From Epiperipatus broadwayi (Eukaryota > Onychophora > Udeonychophora > Euonychophora > Peripatidae), in contig JAQFVV010012537.1 in NCBI GenBank assembly GCA_028023455.1, positions 742,001-806,000 of the forward strand: DNA of 64,000 bases, read 5' to 3'. Under the pieces are notes generated by a model. It was given only the letters and a program-made list of their open reading frames with translations, was not told the DNA's origin and searched no databases. The translations under genes were made by a program, and so were the position numbers. Every line of letters begins with the position of its first letter. Positions within the stretch are counted from its first letter, which is position 1. Below, one piece after another: positions 56,600 to 64,000 of this stretch.

Positions 56600-58440
56600 A
56601 ACTATAAAATGCTATACATTTAATTTATATCATACACACACCTGTTAAATTTTATGTATTTGATGAATAATGCATTACTTTAATTTTATAGTTATATGAA
56701 CTTGCATGTGAAGTTCATAAGTTATATTTTATTAAGTTTAAATTAATAGGGGTTGAATAAAATATTTATTCAAGAGAATAGCGCTTGCGAAAAAGCTTAA
56801 AAAGTACTGAATGAATTCATGAGATGTATCAATCTTTATGAGTTATTTTGTTAGTCTTTCCAGATTTATATTCCTATACTAATATTACTTATATTATATT
56901 ACACATGTTTTATTTTAAGAAAGATAAGTTAGTACATTAGTTGTCCTGATTAGCGTAACATTTATTATGCAAGAACCCACATTTGCTAGAGTGTTAGTGT
57001 TTTCTGAATGATCAGAATAACTGAGAGGGATGATTTTGCGCTTTAATGTGAAGTAAATAGTAATGTTGTTTTATAATGTAAAGGGCATTAATCTGTGCTG
57101 GTGGTTAATCCGCAGATTACTTTATTGCCATTTTTGTATTTTACACTCATTCCTGCGCTGGTGGTTAATCCGCGGAATGGTGTACTTGTACTTATTGCTT
57201 TATGATGGTGTATAAATCCACAAAACGTTTAGTGTTATTTAATTCCTCCGTGTAGATGAATACATCCACAGGAATATGTTTTACTTCATAGATATAAGTT
57301 GGGCAAAGTATTTTAGTTAATCTGCTAAATCATCTTCTTTCATTTGTAAGCATAATTTATAAGTTAGATCATCAACTTGTAACAGGACATTCTATTCAAG
57401 TTACTTCATAATAATTAACTGTTGGTTGATTATTATTTACCGGAGTGTAAGTTTAAATTATCACTTTATTTAATGATTGCATTGTAGCTAAATCCTACAG
57501 ACATAATATTATTTATTATATTATTATAAGTTTACGGTATGGATTTATTGAATCTGGAAATGACGTTAAATATTTCATGAGTTGATGCTGAATTTAGTAT
57601 AATTTTCTCAATATTCATTGTATCAAATTGAAATATAAGGTATGATTAGGTTTTTAAAAACTGTACGTATGAGATGTTATTGAAGAAAGTCGATGGAATT
57701 ATAATTTATTTATTTTATTTGTTTATTTATGTCTTTAATTATAACATTGGAATTAATTACTTATTATTCATAATTTTGTAAATAAAAGTTGATTTATAAT
57801 TAAACTTACTGTGCCGTTGCTATGTGTCATTTGTAAAATCAGAAATCATAAACCTTGCATAGAGCATACATTGAAATACATACTATCGTCAACATGATAT
57901 AAGAATTTATTGATATTTTTGAGAAAAACATTTAGATGCTTTTCGTCTTTGGTAGTTTATGATGTGTAAGGTACAATAAAATCCCATTTACCTTTTCTAT
58001 CATTTTGGCTTTGCGTAGTTGATTCTAGTATACCATACAAATTGATTATTAAACTTGTAAACAGATTTACCAAATAATAACAGGATTAAATATATTTACT
58101 TAACGTTTTAAAATTGTCATTCATCAATATAATAAGAGTCTCAATGATATATTAAATTATAAAGGAACCCAAGTATTTATGTTTATTTATTGCAAAGCTT
58201 TACCTGGACTAGCATCTGTATTAGAAATCATATAGATGGTTTAAAATTTCATAATCTTATGTAATTCCACAAATTATGCCATCTTGTACATGGTTGGCCA
58301 TCGGGTCTCATACAATAAAAATTGCAAATTAAGGTTTGAAAATAATAACATTACACTTATAATTTGATTAAAGTATTTTATCATAATACTATGGTAGTTC
58401 TTCGCGGTACACCCTGGCTGCGATCAAATTAAATCATAAA
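56600..58440. repeat. Right arm of the old inverted duplication
   Basis: Partner of 51090-53200. It contains two copies of G(T/C)GCTGGTGGTTAATCCGC at 57095-57113 and 57155-57173, 60 bp apart; the left arm has its two equivalents about 61 bp apart. It lies in the intron of the fibrillin-like gene, ending about 440 bp from the TB exon. Confidence 0.75.
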
Positions 58441-58881
58441 AAGTTTAGGTTAGATCATTAGTTTGGTCTGTGGTAAGTTGCCCCAGATGTTGATTGTGGT
58501 CTTTCGTGCATAAAATAGATAGCATGATATGCTTTTGGATACAGCTCTTAATAGCTGACAATGTGCAACGGGAATTGATCAGTGATAGAAGTTACGATTC
58601 TTAGTGCATTTGCGTTTCTGTAGTTGGGACCACGCAATTTACGGTTACAATTTTGAGTGCCGCAACGGGTTCGGCACGATGGGTAGTTGAAGGGGCGAGC
58701 GGTTGGTTACAATATATATATAACTATTTCCAAATCTGTAGGTAAACATTATAATTACTATAATCAAATGAATTCTATTTCGAATCAAAATGACTAATTT
58801 AAAAATAAAATAACAATATCTATTGAATAATTTTTTTTTATATTTTTAAAAATTCAAAAGTAATAAATAAATAATAATTAC
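58441..58881. other. 5' end of the 33.8-kb intron, relatively GC-rich patch
   Basis: The intron donor GT is at 58881-58880. A patch at about 58560-58710 is noticeably richer in G+C than its surroundings (blocks GCCGCAACGGGTTCGGCACG and GGGGCGAGCGGTTGG). No coding or known repeat was recognised. Confidence 0.4.
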
Positions 58882-58947
58882 CTGTGGGAATATGATCAAT
58901 CATATCCATAATTTTCCCTGGTCCAATACATAAGTCATTATATGCAA
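58882..58947 (-). CDS. Fibrillin-like gene, exon encoding the end of a TB domain
   Basis: A 66-bp phase 1-1 exon: acceptor TTTGTTTATTTCAG precedes 58947 and donor ACAG|GTAATT follows 58882. It reads AYNDLCIGPGKIMD then MIDHIPT, with split codons at both ends. The layout, A-[YF]-x-x-L-C-x-x-G-x-G ahead of a short linker, matches the last-cysteine segment of TB (TGF-beta-binding, 8-Cys) domains in fibrillins and LTBPs. The terminal G joins the AT opening the exon at 24966-25091 to make Asp of DIDEC, reproducing the TB-to-cbEGF transition. The exon holding the first seven TB cysteines was not found in the remaining 5 kb upstream. The minus-strand gene is secreted-matrix type. Confidence 0.85.
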
Positions 58948-59100
58948 CTGAAATAAACAAAGAAAATATTGTTATGAATTAATTTTTATCAAAAATAGAA
59001 ATAATGAAATCCAATTTGTTGTTACTTCATATAAATTACAAAATACAAAAAAGGAATTATATATAAAATAAACTGAGACTTCTTAAATATGATTTACTAT
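58948..59100. other. Intron upstream of the TB exon
   Basis: AT-rich, nothing recognised. Confidence 0.4.
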
Positions 59101-59465
59101 GGACACATAGGCAAAAAGTTAGAAGTAAGAGTTAAAAAACATAACAATGAAATTAATAGACAAGATGATAAATCTGCTTTATACGTTCATTGCTTAAGGA
59201 CATATAGGCAAAAAGTTAGAGGTAAGAGTTAAGGAACATAACAATGCAATTAATAGACTAGACGATAAATCTGCTTTATACATTCATTGCTTAACATATG
59301 GACATAAAATTGATGCTACAAAAAATATAAAACCTTTAAATTACATTAAAAAGCCAAAGAAAAGATGAATATATGAAACATATTACGGTTATTACATTAA
59401 AAATAATTTAAATAATTGTATGAATATCTACGAAACATCAATAGAAAATTATATAAGATAATATA
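59101..59465 (+). pseudogene. Penelope-like element, GIY-YIG fragment with 97-bp tandem duplication
   Basis: The plus strand reads IGKKLEVRVKKHNNEINR and DDKSALYVHCL, then the same block again (IGKKLEVRVKEHNNAINR, DDKSALYIHCLTYGHKID). This is the YIG-R-x-K-E-H region of the PLE endonuclease. Duplicated units start at 59101 and 59198; 97 bp is not a multiple of three, so the second unit is out of frame with the first. A C-terminal NNLNNCMNIYE block follows, as in PLE tails. A different PLE family from those at 13.5 and 33.6 kb. Confidence 0.7.
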
Positions 59466-59514
59466 TATAAAGTTGTATAATATATGTATTATTTGTTTTG
59501 TATATTGTTATGAT

Positions 59515-59705
59515 ATAGTCCAGCCCAACTCCAGTCTTCTAATTCTTTCAATGTCAGAAATCCAGTTTAAGATTTCAATTGTCCATCTATGATCATCTCT
59601 TCTAGCAATATGTCTAGCCCAACTCCACTTCAGTCTTTTAATTCTTTCAACAATGTCAATAAAATCTGTTTGTTCTCTTACCCACAAGTAATGTTCAATG
59701 GATTT
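59515..59705 (-). pseudogene. RTE-type LINE, 3' region fragment with internal duplication
   Basis: The minus strand corresponds to 29850-29960 of the RTE copy (the W-SW-GHI...RWTIEILNW region). The LELGWA-coding block (CCAACTCCA(G/C)T on plus) occurs twice, at 59524 and 59618, so a partial duplication is present. Confidence 0.6.
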
Positions 59706-60295
59706 TTTATTTAGTGCTAGTTGAATGCTAGAAATTATTATAGGATATCTTTATTATTTATTATATTAAGATTACAAGTGTTTTAGCTGGAGCATTATTA
59801 TTTTATTTGAGCTAGTTTTATTTTCTATTATGGGTTGACCGGCAAGTGAGGGTACAATATATACAAAAAATTGGCCTGGTGCAAAAACATGAACACAATA
59901 ATTAAACAAAAGATGGCTGCTAGAAGCATAACCATATTAGCTCTAGATTTAAATATAAATCCTTTCTGAAGAAGATAAAATACACAAAGTGATCTGGGGA
60001 TGGGAATACTACAACACAATATCATCTAAGTTCTATTGATTATTCAAATATACAATATATGAGTGAAGAATGTATAGTTCAATGAAAATTTAGAGAATAA
60101 TCTAAAAATATAAAATATAGTGATATTAAAAACATATTCAATGTTCAAGTTTAAAAAAATAAAACAAAACAGCTTGTTCTGTTTGATATTGTTTAAGTAT
60201 TGACTGCTTTTATATATATGTTGATCTGAAGATTTTCATGGGTTGCATATATAAAAGACATATTTTGCAGGTTCATTCATGTTAAAAAATTTAAA
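59706..60295. other. No feature recognised
   Basis: AT-rich, no supported coding. Confidence 0.45.
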
Positions 60296-60812
60296 TATTG
60301 ATATACCGACATTTCAACTCGATCACGTAAGTCATCCACTAGGTGATAAAAGGTAGAAAGACGGTTGTAGAGGCGCTACAATCACTAATTTGAAAAAAAA
60401 TGTTAAAGTTCCACCAATAGTAAAAATGTTAAATTAAGAATGTTTTTTAAAAAAATCTTTCCAAATAGAAGGAAGTTTGCATGTATCATCTCACTTACTG
60501 ATTACTGGTCTTTTAAGTATCTCAATAGCTTCTCTAATTTTGCCCTGGTAGAGATTATCACATCTGGATATAATTCTGGTACTAGAAAAATCAATTTTAT
60601 GACCTGAATCTATAATATGGAGTGAGAGTGCTGCTGCTGATGAGTGTTTTTAACTGCATTAGTATGCTCATCTCTTCTAACATTGATGTGATGATTACTC
60701 ATACTTATGTAAGAAGCTTTACAATTTTCACATGAGATTTGATAAACACCATGAGATTCAAGAGGGATTGAATCCTTAGGCTTGGTTATTATATTGCTGA
60801 TCTTTTGATGAG
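60296..60812 (-). mobile_element. Penelope-like element, inverted left copy
   Basis: Reverse-complement partner of 60880-61404, 67-bp spacer. The minus strand encodes IITKPKDSIPLESHGVYQIS, CENCKASYISMSNHHINVRR and DEHTNAV, a GIY-YIG domain (GVY box, then YIS in place of YIG, conserved Arg), followed by HSILHIIDSGHKIDF after a gap. The 3' end points outward and carries the motif at 60303-60344. 5'-truncated at the same point as its partner. Confidence 0.85.
60303..60344 (-). ncRNA. Hammerhead-like core motif, PLE end
   Basis: The minus strand reads GTGGATGA, a CTTA/CGAG helix (three pairs and one mismatch), T, then TGAAATGTCGG. A diverged version of the motif. Its partner arm keeps a fully paired helix. 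Confidence 0.3.
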
Positions 60813-60879
60813 GAGAAAGGAAGTACAGACAGTATTGGATGTATATTAAAATGCTATAATATAGATACAACATTTTCTA

Positions 60880-61404
60880 CTCATCAAAAGATCAGCAATA
60901 TAATAACCAAGCCCAAGAATTCAATCTCTCTTGAATCTCATGGTGTTTATCAAATCTCATATGAAAATTGTAAAGCTTCTTACATAAGTATGAGTAATCA
61001 CAGCATCAGTGTTAGGAGAGATGAGCATGCTAATGCAGTTAAACAACACTCATTATCATCAGCACTCTCACTCCATACCATAGATTCAGGTTATAAAGTT
61101 GATTTTTCTAGTACCAAGATCATATCCAGATGTGATAATCTCTACTAGTGCAAAATTAGAGAAGCCATTGAGATATTTAAAAGGTCATATTGTATCAATA
61201 AGTGAGATGATACATGCAAACTTCCTCCTATTTGGAAATTTTTTTTAAAAAAACATTCTTAATTTAACATTTTTGCTATTAATGGAACTTTAATGTTTTT
61301 TTCCAAATCAGTGATTGTAGTGCCTCTACAATCATCTTTCTACCTTTTATCACCCAGTGGATGACTTGTTGTGATCAAGTCAAAACATGGGTATATCAAT
61401 ATTG
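60880..61404 (+). mobile_element. Penelope-like element, right copy
   Basis: The plus strand encodes SISLESHGVYQISYENCKAS, YISMSNHSISVRRDEHANAV, then LHTIDSGYKVDF and STKIISRCDNLY: the same GIY-YIG family as 60296-60812. Spacer and arms give a near-perfect hairpin of about 0.5-kb stems. Confidence 0.85.
61351..61394 (+). ncRNA. Hammerhead-like core motif, PLE end
   Basis: CAGTGGATGA is followed by CTTG/CAAG (4 bp) around a TTGTGAT loop, then TCAAAACATGG. GATGA and the AAAC block are in the expected order; the leading CU of CUGAUGA is changed. Confidence 0.35.
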
Positions 61405-62199
61405 TAACGGTCGGAATCGTCTATCTCGCTAACACACTGCAGAATTCAAACCCTACACGAAACTGAACACTCTAGGAGGGGTTGCCTTCTAGATATACTA
61501 AGTTTGAATCTAAAGTCCAAATTTCATAGCGCCACCTACATGATAATGCATCTGATGCTACTACTAGTATAACCTTTTACCGGTGCCTGGTGGTCAGGGA
61601 GAAACAAAAGACTCTATACAAAGATAAGTTTGTGTTGCTAATTAACATCTATGGATGTACAAAAGAAATGGAGAAAATAGATATATAGACAAAGACAGTG
61701 ATAGGAATCAATAAAATAAAAGATCAAAATTTAGTTTTAAATGATTTCAAAATTTATTTATATAGAAATATATATATAATGCCATTGGCTGCTTATATGA
61801 GACAGGGATGCGTATTAAATAATTGTTGGCATGACATTCCAATAAATTACAAAAAGATTTTAAAGCAAAATTATATATTCTATCCCTCGGGCTAATAGTA
61901 TTATGATAATGTGCTTAAAGAGATAGGAACATTTGCGAGGTGCTTTGAGTAATTATAAAAGTTTAATAAAATATTTGAAAATTAAGTGTTATAAAATATT
62001 TATTGATTTCGAGAATAGCATGGACAAAAACATACTAAGCAATAAAGTGGGGATGTGATCAAGACATTTATTTGATAATAATAACTAAAGCAGATGGGAG
62101 GTCAGTATTGCAAGTAATGAATTTATTAAAGGATGGAGGGTGTGACACATTTAAGTCACGGATGCTTTGTAAAAATAAATATATAAATAAAACAATAGT
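61405..62199. other. Unidentified, less AT-rich segment
   Basis: Starts TAACGGTCGGAATCGTCTAT directly after the PLE arm. Base composition is more balanced than in the host intron up to about 61620, suggesting foreign origin, but no coding or TIR could be assigned. One 65-residue frame at 61698-61895 has no recognisable domain. Confidence 0.35.
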
Positions 62200-62217
62200 G
62201 AAATATTTGGAATGACT

Positions 62218-63761
62218 ACGGAGGGCATCTCGCCGCTAACCTGTAGGAAAATGTTCTCATGAACAGCCGAAATGTAACGACTGGGTGATGACTACGTTTA
62301 ATTCCCAAGTGTGACATTTGTGGACCCACTCTGCCTGGAAACCGCAGGAAGCGAAGAGAGAACGGACATAGCCGTTTAAAATCCTTGGAAAGCAAAACAA
62401 AGCGGTCTCAACAACCAATTCATTTACCAGCAATACTAGACTAATGTATATAAAACATACTAAATGGGTTTTACTTGGACTAAGAGAAATGCCCAATCAA
62501 ATTCCCAGAAATTCATTTAAAAGGGTCCGCACATTCTCGACGTCAATGATGAACTTTGTAATTAAAGTAGAACACAGTATTTAAAATTAGGAGAATGCAT
62601 GCTTGCAGGTTTGAAAAAAAAGCATAGGTTTATTTACACAATCATGCATTTGGGGACACATTTATATCATTGACCTCGAACATATTCTCCTATTAGGTTA
62701 AAATCAATAACATGTAGATTTTAAACTATGTGATTATTATATATATTAAAGAAGATTAGAATCACTCTCGAACGAGTGATTTGCAAGATAATAAAATTGG
62801 GAATTATTATAAATTTAAAATATGCCTTAATAGCGGCGTCTTACTTTCAACAAAGGGAATAATTCACTCGGTGAAAGACGATTCTGACACATTATCATAA
62901 TAAAATAAAAGAAAGCTTAATAAATCGAAAATATTAACCCAAGGATAGAGAGCAAAACTGTTGATTATATTAGAACACGTTAAACGAATACATAATGAAG
63001 TTATGTGACATAAAAGAAAAACAATTTAAAATAGCTATAGCAAGTTAGTTAGGAATCACAAGAGCTCGAGTTAATTTAGATTACCTCTGGAGAAGCATTT
63101 GCAGGTAGATTGATAGTCAGCAGGATTTATATAACTCAGCAGCAAAATCTGGAATTGTTCATATTTTTGGCAGCAGCAGCAGTTCCGGGGTTCCTTATGT
63201 GATAGCTTCCGATGGTCTAGAGCAGCAGCTGGCCATTCCCAAGGGGAAATAGCCTTCTTGCCGGTTCTACTCAGTCATATCATGGTTAGCAATAGGTGTG
63301 GTAAACATGGTAAATTAATTTGGAGATGAAAACTCAGCTTCAAATATAAGTTCGCAGGCATGTAGCTAAAATCTCAGGAAAATATATTTTGAAGAATATT
63401 TTACTAGAATATTTTCAATAGAAATGACTAGAATCATTTCATTAGAAACACCAGCATGGAGAACAAAAGAAAACCCTTCTTTTTATAGTGGAAATAAACA
63501 ATAGAATTGCCTTGGAGCATTACAAAAATATATCGGACTTATCAGCTGTAATTAAATCTATCCGAATGTCTAAAGGAATTTAACAAAATTTTAATTAATT
63601 TCTATTGTTAATTTCCTTGTCGACATTCGAATTACAAACTAGATTTAATTAAAAATTACTTTTACTAATTAAAAAAAACCTTAAGTGGACATCTGCTGTA
63701 TTTTTAGATAAGCTTCTATAACATTAAATAATTAAACTATTGTCCCTCATTTACTTTAACA
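62218..63761. mobile_element. Candidate 1.54-kb insertion between 18-bp direct repeats
   Basis: GAAATATTTGGAATGACT occurs exactly at 62200-62217 and 63762-63779, as expected for a target duplication. The first 200 bp inside are GC-richer and contain a hairpin TGTTC/GAACA followed by GCCGAAATG (62251-62275), which recalls the PLE-end motif. A CAG-repeat-rich patch lies at 63170-63235. No enzyme could be read, so class is unknown. Confidence 0.4.
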
Positions 63762-63779
63762 GAAATATTTGGAATGACT

Positions 63780-64000
63780 TTTAAATTAAAAGAAAATTAT
63801 TTTACTTTTTAAATTGCAATATTTGAATCTATTTACTAAATGAATATGAATTTTATTTTAAATCTAAAATATATTCCGACTATAATATATTTTTGTAAAT
63901 ATATTCAAACAAAATAACTTTAATTAATGATTTATAATTTTGATATGTTTTAAAATGCATATCATAGTGTGTGCACAATTATGACCTATATAACCTACTT
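63780..64000. other. No feature recognised
   Basis: AT-rich, no supported coding. Confidence 0.4.

Noticed and set aside
60610-60873. 87-residue frame considered as a secreted host peptide because of its hydrophobic start
   Set aside because: The body is the PLE GIY-YIG domain; the hydrophobic N-terminus is only the translated palindrome spacer.
63060-63300. Minus-strand frame with NCCCCQKYEQ and an AGAG|GTAATC donor-like end, considered as the missing first TB exon
   Set aside because: TB domains need a CCC motif followed by G-x-x-W-G and further spaced cysteines, none of which is present. The run of Cys comes from a CAG repeat, and the block lies inside a candidate insertion.

Overview
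The window is strongly AT-rich animal DNA, almost entirely intronic or intergenic. It carries two small exons of one host gene and a dense graveyard of nested transposable elements. The exons, canonical GT/AG splice sites, Penelope-like elements, APE-type LINEs, Gypsy LTR elements and a mariner show a metazoan nuclear genome. An invertebrate is likely and an arthropod fits the element mix, but the sequence does not settle the phylum.

Host gene (minus strand): a 66-bp exon at 58882-58947 encodes the end of a TB (8-Cys) domain. A 126-bp exon at 24966-25091 encodes a complete calcium-binding EGF domain. Both exons are phase 1-1 and they join in frame as the TB-to-cbEGF boundary typical of fibrillin-family extracellular matrix proteins. 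The intron between them is about 33.8 kb and holds most of the window's repeats. No other exon was recognised, so the gene continues beyond both ends or contains exons I cannot see.

Layout: 1-10.4 kb holds two decayed Gypsy elements, a foldback MITE and a small palindromic insertion with a 13-bp target duplication. 11.9-13.2 kb is a dead mariner with both inverted repeats. 13.4-24.65 kb is a Penelope-like element (PLE) fragment interrupted by an 8.2-kb unidentified insertion, which itself contains a pogo-like MITE and tandem repeats, and by a 1.66-kb DNA transposon with an 8-bp target duplication. 25.2-28.3 kb is a minus-strand Gypsy. 28.7-37.5 kb holds two copies of one APE-type LINE family; the first is split by a PLE palindrome, which is itself split by an RTE LINE. 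39.3-41.7 kb is a palindrome built on RTE 3' ends, with a hAT-like MITE in one arm only. 42.9-51.1 kb is a head-to-tail array of jockey/CR1-type LINEs separated by very long (TAA)n tracts and one 500-N gap. 51.1-58.4 kb contains an old inverted duplication with roughly 2-kb arms. 59-61.4 kb holds more PLE and RTE pieces, including a PLE palindrome. The last 2.6 kb is less AT-rich and largely unidentified, with a candidate 1.5-kb insertion.

Recurring theme: PLE copies sit as head-to-head inverted pairs whose outward 3' ends carry a short motif resembling the hammerhead ribozyme core. The motif has a covarying 5-bp helix between (C)TGATGA and (G/A)AAAC. The only elements with near-intact coding capacity are the two jockey/CR1-type LINEs at 43.2-44.9 kb and 46.4-50.6 kb; everything else appears dead. 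All alignments were made by eye.
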